The position numbers and the translations under genes were made by a program. Shown here one piece after another: positions 7,045 to 15,307 of a stretch of DNA of 64,000 nucleotides. Each line of letters begins with the position of its first letter. Positions within the stretch are counted from its first letter, which is position 1. The DNA comes from a virus: positions 1-64,000 of IMG/VR virus record IMGVR_UViG_3300047445_000314; one strand, given 5' to 3'. The notes under the pieces were generated by a model. That model made no database searches. It saw only the letters and a list, made by a program, of their open reading frames with translations, and was not told the DNA's origin.

Positions 7045-7091
7045 CGATAGTTAGGTAGCAGCCGCGACCTTCCATCCTGAGAGAGGAAATC

Positions 7092-7430
7092 ATGATTACC
7101 CGTAAACAGTACACCGCGCGCGGTGTTGATGTGACGCGCATCCCCACTGAGCAATTGATCGCCGATGGCTACATCGCCCCGCTGAACGAACTGCCGACGA
7201 TTATCGACGGTCCCGGTGACTACATCACCCGCGATGGCCGCCGCGTGACCATCCACACCATCGAGCCAACCAAGACACTGGCGACCACGGGATTCCACGC
7301 GAAAGGCCATATCTGGCGCAGGGTGGATAGCATAGGACGCCACCCGCAATACGATACCTGGCACATCAGCGGGCATTATTGGACCTACGGTGATCTGGCG
7401 TTGGATATCGTCGGCGAGTGGCGCACCTAG
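7092..7430 (+). CDS. Hypothetical protein, 112 aa
   Basis: Two halves: helical N-terminus and a beta-rich C-terminus ending HISGHYWTYGDLALDIVG. GAGAGGAAATC precedes the ATG. Function unknown. Confidence 0.8.
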   Translation: MITRKQYTARGVDVTRIPTEQLIADGYIAPLNELPTIIDGPGDYITRDGRRVTIHTIEPTKTLATTGFHAKGHIWRRVDSIGRHPQYDTWHISGHYWTYGDLALDIVGEWRT

Positions 7431-7445
7431 CGCGCGCTGATCATG

Positions 7446-7451
7446 TAAAAT
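7446..7451 (+). promoter_or_regulatory. -10 box TAAAAT
   Basis: Preceded by GCTGATCATG, as in related promoters. Its last bases overlap dyad copy 5. Confidence 0.5.
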
Positions 7452-7466
7452 GAAATTGATTGCAAA
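7449..7466 (-). repeat. 18-bp dyad copy 5
   Basis: AATGAAATTGATTGCAAA. Placed at the expected transcription start of the promoter above. Confidence 0.75.
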
Positions 7467-7504
7467 ACGAAGTTAAACCACCCGCACCTTGAAAGGGGCA
7501 TGCA

Positions 7505-7681
7505 ATGAACGACGACCAGATCAGCGAAGTGATGCGGCTTGCCAGCCTATATGCCACCGCCCGCGTGATTAAGCACCGCACCCGTATCGGTGACATCACG
7601 ACGGTCACGCCTGAGCAGGCGGCGGACCGTGCCGCCAAAGCAGAGCAGGAACTGAGCGACTACCTGAAAACCATACCGTAA
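7505..7681 (+). CDS. Small helical protein, 58 aa
   Basis: Helical throughout (MNDDQISEVMRLASLYATAR). The leader has CCTTGAAAGGGGC. An earlier ATG at 7500 stops at once. Function unknown. Confidence 0.7.
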   Translation: MNDDQISEVMRLASLYATARVIKHRTRIGDITTVTPEQAADRAAKAEQELSDYLKTIP

Positions 7682-7691
7682 TTGATCACGG

Positions 7692-7697
7692 TATAGT
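7692..7697 (+). promoter_or_regulatory. -10 box TATAGT
   Basis: GGTATAGTAACTAC is repeated almost exactly at 19601. A CCACCTTGAAAGGGG leader follows. Confidence 0.55.
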
Positions 7698-7732
7698 AAC
7701 TACATGACCAACCACCTTGAAAGGGGAATAGT

Positions 7733-8227
7733 ATGACCACTGAGATAAAACCAATACCGGCTGCGGTAGCCGCTGCGTTCAAGCATGTCAGAGATAAACA
7801 CCCTGAAGTCTGTCAAGTCTTCTTCGGCTTCGACGGGCGCTGGCAGTACATGGACGCTGACTTCAACACCCCGTCATTCGGTGAGGACATCGACACGGGT
7901 ATCCTGGAAGATGCCGCCGTGGCGGCAGAACACGCCAATGGAGTACCTTGTGCGTACCTGGACCCTGAATTCACAGGAGAGGAACCGCCCGAAAAGTACG
8001 GCGACACCGCCTTGCGCTGCCCGGCCTGCGGCAACACCACCGATGACTTCCGCGTCACCGCCTGGGTACAGATCAACGTGAGCGCGACGGACTACACCAC
8101 CATCACCGAGCAAGACAACTCTGACACCGAGTACGGCTCGGACGACCGCTGCGAATGTACAAGATGCCATCACGCCGGACTGTTGCACGAGTTCCGCCGC
8201 GCCGACCAAGACGATAAGGAGGACTGA
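7733..8227 (+). CDS. Zinc-binding hypothetical protein, 164 aa
   Basis: The C-terminal half has CPACGNTTDDF (near 103) and CECTRCHHAGLL (near 144), a split zinc ribbon with an acidic linker. Role unknown, possibly binding nucleic acid. Two bases separate it from the next gene. Confidence 0.82.
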   Translation: MTTEIKPIPAAVAAAFKHVRDKHPEVCQVFFGFDGRWQYMDADFNTPSFGEDIDTGILEDAAVAAEHANGVPCAYLDPEFTGEEPPEKYGDTALRCPACGNTTDDFRVTAWVQINVSATDYTTITEQDNSDTEYGSDDRCECTRCHHAGLLHEFRRADQDDKED

Positions 8228-8229
8228 TC

Positions 8230-8448
8230 ATGGCAATCTCTGAAGGCTATAAAGCCAATTTCGACACCCTCCTGCGCGCCGCCAAGGCGGGCGACCTGGC
8301 CCTGATGGAATGCACCGACAAGGCCACCGGCAAAACCGTCATCGCGGTGTGCGCGGTCGGTCGTGATAAAGGAGAATATGTATTCTCGCCGGTCGCCAAG
8401 CTGTTTGACGGTGATCCTTATTCTGAACTTAACCCACCCGCAGTGTGA
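8230..8448 (+). CDS. DUF6117-like protein, 72 aa
   Basis: NFDTLLRAAKAGDLALMEC, FSPVAKLFDGDPYSELNPP and the short length fit the small family I know as DUF6117, which has no assigned function. The family name is from memory and should be checked. Confidence 0.8.
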   Translation: MAISEGYKANFDTLLRAAKAGDLALMECTDKATGKTVIAVCAVGRDKGEYVFSPVAKLFDGDPYSELNPPAV

Positions 8449-8460
8449 AGGGAGAATAGT

Positions 8461-8907
8461 ATGATTCAAAATGCCATGCAGGAAGCCCTGAAGATGCACA
8501 ATTTGATTGAAGCCACCCTGCGCCGTGTCGCGCCGGAGCCTCAATGGCCTACCATGGCCGAGCTGCGTGCCATGCCAGAGATCAAGGCGCTGGAAAAGAA
8601 CCAGTACCAAGTGCGCGATATCGTGGACCGCCTGTACAAGCAAGGCTACGTGTCCTCCGTAGGCGAACGCCTGGCCCGACGCTTCGCGTGGAACCTGGAG
8701 GCACAACCTTATGTGTTCACCCCGGCCCAGCGCACGGCGCTGAAGACCCAGCCATCCCCGACGACCGACCCGCGCAAGGACAAGGTACTGGTACAGAAGG
8801 AAGCCCCGGATGTGCAGCAGGAAGTAGAGCTGGTCGTAGCGGGCGTCACCATCGTTGTCTCCAAGAACCCTGTCACGGGCCGCCCCCGCATCACCATCGA
8901 AGGATAG
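8461..8907 (+). CDS. Probable winged-helix-like protein, 148 aa
   Basis: The middle part NQYQVRDIVDRLYKQGYVSS reads like helix-turn-helix plus wing. The C-terminus ends in a separate beta strand pair (VVAGVTIVVSKNPVTGRPRI). DNA binding is inferred. AAGGGAGAATAGT sets the start. Confidence 0.72.
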   Translation: MIQNAMQEALKMHNLIEATLRRVAPEPQWPTMAELRAMPEIKALEKNQYQVRDIVDRLYKQGYVSSVGERLARRFAWNLEAQPYVFTPAQRTALKTQPSPTTDPRKDKVLVQKEAPDVQQEVELVVAGVTIVVSKNPVTGRPRITIEG

Positions 8908-8953
8908 GGCGCGGTGGGTCGTAAGCTGAACTACCTAAACCTCTCTGATCTAC

Positions 8954-8959
8954 TATAAT
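8954..8959 (+). promoter_or_regulatory. -10 box TATAAT
   Basis: TCTGATCTACTATAATGAAT; the leader CACCTAGAAAGGG follows. Confidence 0.6.
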
Positions 8960-8993
8960 GAATACAGTACCACTCACCTAGAAAGGGATCACC

Positions 8994-9308
8994 ATGAATA
9001 CCATGAATGACCAGCAGATAGCTGAAGCCTTGTCCACCTGGACGGCGGCCTGTGTTGATGCGGCACAGTTGGAGGGATGGGACTTGTTCGACTCCTGCGG
9101 CGACACCCGTCAGATTCGCGTGGAGCGCATCGACGACACGGACGAGCTGCCACTGGGAGGTAAGCACCTGTCAGGCGACCTGGAGGCATGGCTGATCGTG
9201 CGCGAGGGCACGCAGCCGCACCATGTCGTCGCCCGCGCCATTCTGTGCAAATACGCGCCGGTCGAATGGGCGCTCATCTGCGCGGCAAACGCAACATCAC
9301 TCACCTAG
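8994..9308 (+). CDS. Hypothetical protein, 104 aa
   Basis: Acidic. ATG at 8994 after AAAGGGATCACC; a second ATG three codons later is possible. No family recognised. Confidence 0.78.
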   Translation: MNTMNDQQIAEALSTWTAACVDAAQLEGWDLFDSCGDTRQIRVERIDDTDELPLGGKHLSGDLEAWLIVREGTQPHHVVARAILCKYAPVEWALICAANATSLT

Positions 9309-9321
9309 AAAGGGAAACATC

Positions 9322-9675
9322 ATGAAAGTCCTGATCATCGACCCGCACCTGCGCACCGTCACGGAAGCGGAACATGACGGCGGCCTGGAGGTCATCTACA
9401 AGTTGCTGCATTGCGAACGCATTGAAGCCACCGCGCCCAACAAGCTGCACCTGCATGGCGATTTCCTGTATGTGGACGAGGAGGGCTTGCTTGGCGACCT
9501 GAGCAAGCAAGCGTTCTTCTACATCGAAGGGCAGTACCAGCCGCTCGCTGGCTACGGCATGGTGCTCGGCACCACCAAGTACGGTGACAATGCCCCCGCC
9601 CTGAGCACGGTGGAGGACGTCCTGAAAGTCATCACCTGGATGAACATCGACGACGTACGAAGGAGCCTGGAATGA
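9322..9675 (+). CDS. DUF3846-like protein, 117 aa
   Basis: KVLIIDPHLRTVTEAEHDGG, then FLYVDEEGLLG and PLAGYGMVLGTT, follow the pattern of DUF3846, a domain common in phages and mobile elements and often linked to anti-restriction proteins, with no proven activity. The start is set by CTAGAAAGGGAAACATC. Confidence 0.82.
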   Translation: MKVLIIDPHLRTVTEAEHDGGLEVIYKLLHCERIEATAPNKLHLHGDFLYVDEEGLLGDLSKQAFFYIEGQYQPLAGYGMVLGTTKYGDNAPALSTVEDVLKVITWMNIDDVRRSLE

Positions 9676-10019
9676 AACGCTATGAAAGCATGATCCGCCT
9701 CCTGACAAAGGCGCGCAGGCGCATTGAGCGCAACCAAAGCTACGCGATCTGTGCAGCGCTTGAACATCAGGAATCCATGGGCTTAAACGCCAACGAGGTG
9801 AACGACCATATCGACTATCTGAGGACCTATATCATGCAGCAGATAGGTAGGTATGGTTACCTGCATCACTGGAGTACGTACGCCGCTGGGCGTGGTCGGG
9901 AAATGATGCCGATGGATGACCGGCGCGACCTGCGCCTGCGCTACATCGACTGGATGATTCAGTGCTACCGCGAACTCATCGTGGAGAGGGACGCGAAGGG
10001 AAGGAGCGCCAAAAAATGA
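9672..10019 (+). CDS. Hypothetical basic helical protein, 115 aa
   Basis: Overlaps the previous stop by 4 nt (ATGA). Strongly helical and Arg-rich; the C-terminus is basic (ERDAKGRSAKK). First of three genes joined by ATGA overlaps that end with two winged-helix-like proteins. Confidence 0.78.
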   Translation: MKRYESMIRLLTKARRRIERNQSYAICAALEHQESMGLNANEVNDHIDYLRTYIMQQIGRYGYLHHWSTYAAGRGREMMPMDDRRDLRLRYIDWMIQCYRELIVERDAKGRSAKK

Positions 10020-10237
10020 CCCATGCCAAGATCACCCGCCTGCGCTTCATCGATTTTTTACTGGACCAGTACGGCACCATCAACCGTAGTGCCATCATGG
10101 ATTACTTTGACCTGTCCATGGTGCAGGCCAGCCTGGACCTGAATGAATACATTACCCACGCGCCGATGAACACCGTGTACGACAAGTCGGCCCGGTGCTA
10201 CCGACGTGCCGAAACCTTTGTACGGGTGTGGCCATGA
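10016..10237 (+). CDS. Stand-alone winged-helix protein like BrxR/CapW N-terminus, 73 aa
   Basis: RLRFIDFLLDQYGTINRSAI, then DYFDLSMVQASLDLNEYI and YDKSARCYRR, follow the N-terminal DNA-binding domain of WYL-type repressors that control BREX and CBASS islands (R..FIDF...G.INR...F.IS..QAS.DL..Y...YD...K.Y). The WYL ligand domain is absent. It could bind operators of host defence regulators or be a phage repressor. ATGA overlap on both sides. Confidence 0.72.
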   Translation: MTHAKITRLRFIDFLLDQYGTINRSAIMDYFDLSMVQASLDLNEYITHAPMNTVYDKSARCYRRAETFVRVWP

Positions 10238-10449
10238 CCCGTACACCTACTGAGGCCGAAATACTAACCATCGCCACCCATCGTGATTTTACTGTCCACA
10301 AATACAACTACCGCCATGAGAAGCTGCGCAAGCTGACGCGCCGCATGGCACAGGACGGCAAGCTGACGATGGTTATGTATGACGGCAAGCAGTTTTACTA
10401 CCGCACGCCGAGCGCGGTGGACACCAAAGAGCAGGGCGCGGCGGTATAA
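10234..10449 (+). CDS. Small helix-turn-helix-like protein, 71 aa
   Basis: Helix, basic helix (YNYRHEKLRKLTRRMAQDGK) and beta hairpin (LTMVMYDGKQFYYR) suggest a winged helix. Coupled by ATGA to the preceding gene. DNA binding is inferred. Confidence 0.75.
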   Translation: MTRTPTEAEILTIATHRDFTVHKYNYRHEKLRKLTRRMAQDGKLTMVMYDGKQFYYRTPSAVDTKEQGAAV

Positions 10450-10450
10450 T
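10445..10450 (+). promoter_or_regulatory. -10 box TATAAT
   Basis: Overlaps the stop codon of the preceding gene. Dyad copy 6 lies 15 bp downstream. Confidence 0.6.
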
Positions 10451-10464
10451 GAACTTGTCATGGA

Positions 10465-10482
10465 TTTGACATTGATTGCAAA
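10465..10482 (-). repeat. 18-bp dyad copy 6
   Basis: TTTGACATTGATTGCAAA. Between the -10 box and the TTGAAAGG leader of the next gene. Confidence 0.8.
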
Positions 10483-10509
10483 ACGTTTCACTACTTTGAA
10501 AGGTATATC

Positions 10510-11058
10510 ATGAGTGACGCAGGATACAACTCGCAATACATCAGCTCATCCGCCTCTGGCGCGGCGGCCTCCGCCGTGGCTATCTTCGCAGGCTTCATGG
10601 ACGCTGGCATCGCACATATGCGTGGCATCCCCGCCGAGCGCACCGACGCCATCACCTGGCACCCGGCCGACCTGTACAAAGAAGAGATCGGCAAGGGCGC
10701 GTACGGCTGTGACAGCATCTACGGCATGCTGGCAAGCTGGGGTAGCATGGTGCAGGTGCTATGGGATGGCGTGCAGGCGACCGGCGCGGAGGCACCCGGC
10801 GTGTTCGACTACGAGGTGTCCGAGGAGTTCGGCGGCTGGTTCTGGCGGCGCAGTTTTGAGCGGAAGGCGGAACCCACGCACGAAGAATGTAAGCTGAAGC
10901 TGGGCGAACTTTGCTGGGACTTCTTCTATTGCGAGCGGGATGGCGTCGGCATGAACGATGTCCCTGCGGCCGATTTTGCTGGCTCCACCCCCACCGCCGA
11001 TGTGATCGAACAGATCACCGGCTACCGCGCCGCCGCCAAGCCGACCCCACCGAGGTGA
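10510..11058 (+). CDS. Hypothetical protein, 182 aa
   Basis: The small-residue N-terminus (SSSASGAAASAVAIFAGFM) could be a weak membrane segment. The rest is acidic and aromatic. No family recognised. ATG after GAAAGGTATATC. Confidence 0.75.
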   Translation: MSDAGYNSQYISSSASGAAASAVAIFAGFMDAGIAHMRGIPAERTDAITWHPADLYKEEIGKGAYGCDSIYGMLASWGSMVQVLWDGVQATGAEAPGVFDYEVSEEFGGWFWRRSFERKAEPTHEECKLKLGELCWDFFYCERDGVGMNDVPAADFAGSTPTADVIEQITGYRAAAKPTPPR

Positions 11059-11062
11059 CGCC

Positions 11063-11236
11063 ATGACCGAAGACCAAGTGAAAGAGTTGCGGACGTTCGC
11101 TATGAACGTCATTGATCTGGAAGCCAAGGGCTACAGCATATTTGACGCTGAGATGGTCGGGGATGTGCAGCTTTTGACCGACCGCGCCGCCGACATCGTG
11201 GCGCTGTGCGACATGGTACTGGGCCTTCACGCGTAG
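11063..11236 (+). CDS. Small helical protein, 57 aa
   Basis: Starts 2 bp after the previous stop, with GAGGTGACGCC as ribosome site. MTEDQVKELRTFAMNVIDLE is helical. Function unknown. Confidence 0.7.
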   Translation: MTEDQVKELRTFAMNVIDLEAKGYSIFDAEMVGDVQLLTDRAADIVALCDMVLGLHA

Positions 11237-11248
11237 CCGTGCCCGATG

Positions 11249-11254
11249 TAGAAT
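11249..11254 (+). promoter_or_regulatory. -10 box TAGAAT
   Basis: Followed by ATTCATACCAACTCATCTTG, closely matching the leader at 28343. Confidence 0.5.
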
Positions 11255-11288
11255 AGATTCATACCAACTCATCTTGAAGGAGAGAAGC

Positions 11289-11756
11289 ATGCTGCCCCGC
11301 ACACCGATTAAACAGAGCGTCCTGGAGAGCAGGCTGAAGGAAGCTATCGAGGCCGCCCGCGCCCAAAACGGTATCGCCCGCATTGCCGTGGAGGTGATGC
11401 GCCGATTCGACGGCAAAACGACCAACGCCCGCATCGCCACTGCACTGAAGGAGGCGCTGCCGGTATGGACTGTCTTCTATGAAGCACGCACTGTGCAGAT
11501 ATGGGGGAATGGCCTGAGCTACGACAACCGTCTGAGCTTCAACCTGATCGTGCGGCAATCCTATGGTTCGCCGTTTGATTATAACGGCACGGAGATCGAG
11601 CTGAGGCACTACCTTCGTGGCGACGAGCACGCCGACAAGCTGCAAGCGATCCTGAACGCCGCGCCGGGACTGGTTAACCGCTATAACGCGGTGCTTACCG
11701 AGCTGGGTAATGCGCGCGATGCCTTTGGTGAAGCACGCTATCTGGTCCAAGGATAA
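11289..11756 (+). CDS. Hypothetical protein, 155 aa
   Basis: ATG at 11289 after TTGAAGGAGAGAAGC; an upstream TTG at 11274 is less likely. Helical ends and a beta-rich middle (RLSFNLIVRQSYGSPFDYNG). No family recognised. Confidence 0.78.
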   Translation: MLPRTPIKQSVLESRLKEAIEAARAQNGIARIAVEVMRRFDGKTTNARIATALKEALPVWTVFYEARTVQIWGNGLSYDNRLSFNLIVRQSYGSPFDYNGTEIELRHYLRGDEHADKLQAILNAAPGLVNRYNAVLTELGNARDAFGEARYLVQG

Positions 11757-11791
11757 ATCCTCCTGGTATGGCGCGTAGGGTTTTATAAGAC

Positions 11792-11797
11792 TATACT
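11792..11797 (+). promoter_or_regulatory. -10 box TATACT
   Basis: Followed by TAATACATCACCACACCACT and TAGAAAAGGG. Confidence 0.55.
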
Positions 11798-11834
11798 TAA
11801 TACATCACCACACCACTTAGAAAAGGGTACAGCA

Positions 11835-12041
11835 ATGAAACTGATCAAACTCCCCGATACCAATATCCACATCAACCCTGACCATATCAGCGGTGTCGAG
11901 GGCCACAACGAATCCGGCAACCCCGACACCCGCAGCATCCTGCGGTGCCGTATCGGAGGCATAGACCGCAGGTTCTTCTACCGGATGGAGCCGGAGGACC
12001 TGGCCGCGCTGCTCAACGATGTGATCGCGGAGGCCGTATGA
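11835..12041 (+). CDS. Hypothetical protein, 68 aa
   Basis: Beta-rich start (MKLIKLPDTNIHINPDHISG) and a C-terminal helix, the layout of small sheet-plus-helix phage proteins. Overlaps the next gene by 4 nt. Confidence 0.78.
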   Translation: MKLIKLPDTNIHINPDHISGVEGHNESGNPDTRSILRCRIGGIDRRFFYRMEPEDLAALLNDVIAEAV

Positions 12042-12787
12042 AAACCACCTACTCAGACGGCGAGATCGTGGAGCGCGGCGGGTATCGCTTCCGTGTCAAC
12101 TACCCCAACGACGAGGACCACGAGGCACCCTGGAACGACGGCGACGGACAGGGTATCGTGATCGAGCCGAATCGCTACACGCAGGCCAAGAAACCCGGCT
12201 GGCGAGTACTCCATAGCGGCGACCGCTGGGACAAATGGTACTTCGACTGGCAGGGCACCATCGCTAAGGCCAAGCTGGAAGGCTGGGGGCTGGGGCCGGA
12301 GGGGATCGCCGCGCTGGCCTGGAAGCTCAAACGCGACCCGACCCCCGGTGAAATCAACGAGGAGGCGGTAGAACAGAACTTCCAGTGGATGCGTGGTTTC
12401 CTGCGAGACGATTGGTGGTACTGTGCAATTATCATCACCCACCTGCCCGACCCGGACGACGATACCGTGCCGAGGGATTACCACCCCGACCACGCTTGCT
12501 GGGGGTTCGACACCTCCTCCCCTGAGTACATCGCCGAGGAGACTGACAGCATGATCGACAACTACATCGGCGAGCTGGATACGATGGCCGCGCAGGAAAG
12601 GCGGGAAGAAGAAGCCGCCGCGCTGGAACGAGAACGCCTGGACGACGAGGCGCGAGAGGCGGTGGTCCTGCTCTGGAAAGAGATCACGAACTGGCGTTTC
12701 GGGCAAAACGCACCCACCACCGCCAACATGCTCGCCGCGCTGGAGTACCTGGCAGGGCGCGTTGGTACACCCTACCCACCACAATAA
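12038..12787 (+). CDS. Hypothetical phage protein, 249 aa
   Basis: WYFDWQGTIAKAKLEGWGLG is a pattern I have seen in unassigned phage proteins. A Glu/Arg-rich coiled coil lies near residues 185-210 (QERREEEAAALERERLDDEA). Function unknown. ATGA coupling to the previous gene. Confidence 0.8.
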   Translation: MKTTYSDGEIVERGGYRFRVNYPNDEDHEAPWNDGDGQGIVIEPNRYTQAKKPGWRVLHSGDRWDKWYFDWQGTIAKAKLEGWGLGPEGIAALAWKLKRDPTPGEINEEAVEQNFQWMRGFLRDDWWYCAIIITHLPDPDDDTVPRDYHPDHACWGFDTSSPEYIAEETDSMIDNYIGELDTMAAQERREEEAAALERERLDDEAREAVVLLWKEITNWRFGQNAPTTANMLAALEYLAGRVGTPYPPQ

Positions 12788-12796
12788 GGAGGCATC

Positions 12797-13063
12797 ATGC
12801 TCAGTGATGTAAAGCTACGCTGGCGCGAGGACGAGGATCATAGCAAGGAAGTTGCACTGGAGATCGACGGCGAATTCAAGATCGCGTGGCACGACAACGA
12901 TGCGGTGGTCATGCGTAAACCGAGCATGTTTAATGGCAACCCAGACCAACGCTATCTGGCCGAAGGCGTCGTGTTGCAGATGCTGCACGAGGCCTATCGC
13001 GCCGGTCGTGAAAAAGGCGAGCAGCAGCTTACCGCTGTTCGTCAATTACTCAATGCACCATAG
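12797..13063 (+). CDS. Hypothetical protein, 88 aa
   Basis: Starts after AAGGAGGCATC. Beta strands then a C-terminal helix (EGVVLQMLHEAYRAGREKGE). No family recognised. Confidence 0.78.
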   Translation: MLSDVKLRWREDEDHSKEVALEIDGEFKIAWHDNDAVVMRKPSMFNGNPDQRYLAEGVVLQMLHEAYRAGREKGEQQLTAVRQLLNAP

Positions 13064-13071
13064 GAGGCATC

Positions 13072-13431
13072 ATGCCTGAAATCAAACCGGTGAAGGTTTT
13101 CACAAAAGATCAGCCATGCACCAAGCTGGAAATCCATAATTGTTTCGCTGGCCCGCACGGGTATATTGCGCGGCCGGTCGTGGAAGCGCAGGGAGAGATC
13201 GGAAAAAACGCACCCAAGCACATGCTGTCCAAGCTGTACCTGGTCTACCGCACGGTCGGTAATATCGACTATTACGAGCTGACGCGGACCGGCACAATTT
13301 GGCTGCATGACGGCCTGGCAGCGTACTTGAAACACCATCCAGACCGTCAAAAAGACGTCAAAGTGGTCAGTTCCAGCGTACCCAAACCCGCCACCGCCGT
13401 GCGGGTAGCGCGCAGTCCTCGCAAGGCGTAG
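13072..13431 (+). CDS. Hypothetical protein, 119 aa
   Basis: AGGAGGCATC again precedes the ATG. The tail is basic and Pro-rich (KPATAVRVARSPRKA), suggesting nucleic-acid binding. No family recognised. Confidence 0.76.
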   Translation: MPEIKPVKVFTKDQPCTKLEIHNCFAGPHGYIARPVVEAQGEIGKNAPKHMLSKLYLVYRTVGNIDYYELTRTGTIWLHDGLAAYLKHHPDRQKDVKVVSSSVPKPATAVRVARSPRKA

Positions 13432-13461
13432 AATCACATTAAAGCGCGAGAACGCACACAT

Positions 13462-13479
13462 TTTGCAATTGCTTGCAAT
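13462..13479 (-). repeat. 18-bp dyad copy 7
   Basis: TTTGCAATTGCTTGCAAT. Both arms are well conserved. It lies in the 84-bp gap before 13516. Confidence 0.8.
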
Positions 13480-13515
13480 TTAACGAAAATATTCTAACCA
13501 CCTGAGAGGTCTATC

Positions 13516-13902
13516 ATGAGCACTGTATCCACCACCAAAGTCTACAAACGCAGCACCAATGGCAGCGCGCTGTCCCCTCCCGACCCGGTAGTCGCCGCCG
13601 ATCTGGTCGCGCTGGCGGCCGGGGTGAATTTCACCTCGGTAGTCAAGGTCATGCTGGCGATCAATGCCGTGGCCGATCACTACGGGGTGACGCCGGAGCT
13701 GGTCATGTCTCCTTCCTTCATCCCGGCGCAGGGTGCCAACGATGAGCGTTTCGACGCCACCGAACAGGCCGCGCTGGGGCTGGAGGACAACCCGCTGATC
13801 TGGCAATACGAAAAGGAACTGCATTTCATTTCCCGCCGCCGCCACAACCGGGAGCGCGCGTGGGCACGTACGCCACATAACGGAGAACGTGATGTCGGAT
13901 AA
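13516..13902 (+). CDS. Hypothetical protein, 128 aa
   Basis: The middle segment has a hydrophobic helix (VVKVMLAINAVADHYGV). The C-terminus is basic (ISRRRHNRERAWART). Overlaps the next start by 11 nt. Function unknown. Confidence 0.76.
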   Translation: MSTVSTTKVYKRSTNGSALSPPDPVVAADLVALAAGVNFTSVVKVMLAINAVADHYGVTPELVMSPSFIPAQGANDERFDATEQAALGLEDNPLIWQYEKELHFISRRRHNRERAWARTPHNGERDVG

Positions 13903-14071
13903 AGACCCACGCGACTACCAGCAACTGTGGCGCGAGACCCTGGAGACGGAGCGCAAACTGCGTGAGGCGGAAGCCCAAGCGGAGAACGCCACCACCATCT
14001 ACCACCTGGCCATCGCCCTGTTCTCCGTCGTCGGCGTCGCCGCCATCGCTGCCCTGATATTCGCCTTGTAA
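13892..14071 (+). CDS. Small membrane protein with coiled coil, 59 aa
   Basis: A charged helix (residues 8-35, LWRETLETERKLREAEAQAE) leads into one membrane helix (IALFSVVGVAAIAALIFAL). Likely inner-membrane with the helix on the cytoplasmic side. ATG at 13892 after CGGAGAACGTG. Confidence 0.75.
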   Translation: MSDKDPRDYQQLWRETLETERKLREAEAQAENATTIYHLAIALFSVVGVAAIAALIFAL

Positions 14072-14089
14072 CCACCCTGCGAGGACATC

Positions 14090-14572
14090 ATGCAAGCTCC
14101 CGCTATTGTTTATGACACCAGCCTGTGCAGCGACCCGGCGTTGTTGCTCGACCGCGCCACGCTGCTCCCCGGCGATGACGAGCCAACCCTGGCCCCGGAC
14201 GGCGAATTATTCGTCCTGTCGCCCGCCGGGCAGGCCCTATACTGGACCATGATCGAGACCGGTGTGGCGGAGATCACGCTGCTCGATATCGACGCCATCA
14301 TGGTGCGCTTCCTGATCCACAACAAGGTGTGGGGTCACATGCGCTACGCGGCCGGTGGCAAGGGCATCACCTTTACCCGCGATGAGCTGGTCGCGTTGGT
14401 CGGTTTCAAGGTCGCCATCCCCGCCATGACTGAACACCATTTCAATCACCTGACCATGGCGCGCTTGCGCCGCTATGCCAAGACCGCCATGTTCAATGGT
14501 GTCCTGGGAGTGGCGCATACCAAGAAAGCGAAGGGCGCGGTGAAGCCCACGCAGCATTCTGCTACGGCATAA
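14090..14572 (+). CDS. Hypothetical protein, 160 aa
   Basis: Alpha/beta with a basic, Thr/Lys-rich tail. No recognised motif. GCGAGGACATC precedes the ATG. Confidence 0.75.
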   Translation: MQAPAIVYDTSLCSDPALLLDRATLLPGDDEPTLAPDGELFVLSPAGQALYWTMIETGVAEITLLDIDAIMVRFLIHNKVWGHMRYAAGGKGITFTRDELVALVGFKVAIPAMTEHHFNHLTMARLRRYAKTAMFNGVLGVAHTKKAKGAVKPTQHSATA

Positions 14573-14602
14573 TAAAGTCTCTACCTTGAAACGGAGAACA
14601 AA

Positions 14603-14797
14603 ATGACTACCCGATCCATTAGCGACGACGATTTGTGCGCAGATTGCACGCATTGCGGCTATCAGCCTGGCGACAGCAGTACCTGCGCCAAGGACTGGCC
14701 TGGCATTTTCGACCAGAACGGTTATTGCGTAAGCTGCGTCAGCTTCATTCCCATCCTGAAATGGGGCGATAACATACCAGAGAGCGGTACGAACTGA
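14603..14797 (+). CDS. Small Cys-rich protein, 64 aa
   Basis: Five Cys in CADCTHCGYQPGDSSTCAKD and YCVSCVSF form a compact zinc-type knuckle pair. Start after TTGAAACGGAGAACAAA. Confidence 0.78.
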   Translation: MTTRSISDDDLCADCTHCGYQPGDSSTCAKDWPGIFDQNGYCVSCVSFIPILKWGDNIPESGTN

Positions 14798-14849
14798 CCG
14801 CACATGCGGCGACTGCCAAGATCAACCCGCTACCTTGAAAGGAGCAACC

Positions 14850-15170
14850 ATGCCACGCGAAACGCTCAACAACGATGACGTGCCGGAACAGCCACAAGGC
14901 GTCCTGATGCACGGCTACCTGAACATCTACCGTTCCGGGTTCTTCCACCGCGAAAACAAACCTGGCAACATGGACCGCCACGCGGGCGACCTGTACGCCA
15001 GCATGGCGCAGGCGCTGGCCGATATCGATCCGCCCTCGCACTACGTCGCCACCGTCCCGGTCTCCTGGTACGACACCGAGCAGGTGAAAGTCAACCCGCC
15101 CGACGCCGTGCCGGTCCCGCTCTCCGTATCGCGCAAGGCCTTCGCAGCCAAGCAGGCGGTGGCGGCATGA
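14850..15170 (+). CDS. Hypothetical protein, 106 aa
   Basis: ATG at 14850 after CCTTGAAAGGAGCAACC. Beta-rich centre (LMHGYLNIYRSGFFHREN). Overlaps the next gene by 4 nt. Confidence 0.76.
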   Translation: MPRETLNNDDVPEQPQGVLMHGYLNIYRSGFFHRENKPGNMDRHAGDLYASMAQALADIDPPSHYVATVPVSWYDTEQVKVNPPDAVPVPLSVSRKAFAAKQAVAA

Positions 15171-15307
15171 ACCCGCTCTGTTACGCTTGCGGCGAGCGCG
15201 AGTTCGCCACGCTGGAGGCGGCGGTGGCTTATGCCAGCACCGTCTTCGATGAACAAGGTATCGTGCTCGGCATTACCATCGCGCCACCCAAGGAGCTAAC
15301 ATGCTGA
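15167..15307 (+). CDS. Small protein with CxxC, 46 aa
   Basis: NPLCYACGEREFATLEAAVA, then a strand ending GIVLGITIAPP. ATGA overlap upstream and a 7-nt overlap with the DoxX-like gene downstream, so translation is coupled. Confidence 0.72.
   Translation: MNPLCYACGEREFATLEAAVAYASTVFDEQGIVLGITIAPPKELTC

Noticed and set aside
12053-12784. 243-codon - strand frame
   Set aside because: Opposite the 12038-12787 gene with no start signals of its own.
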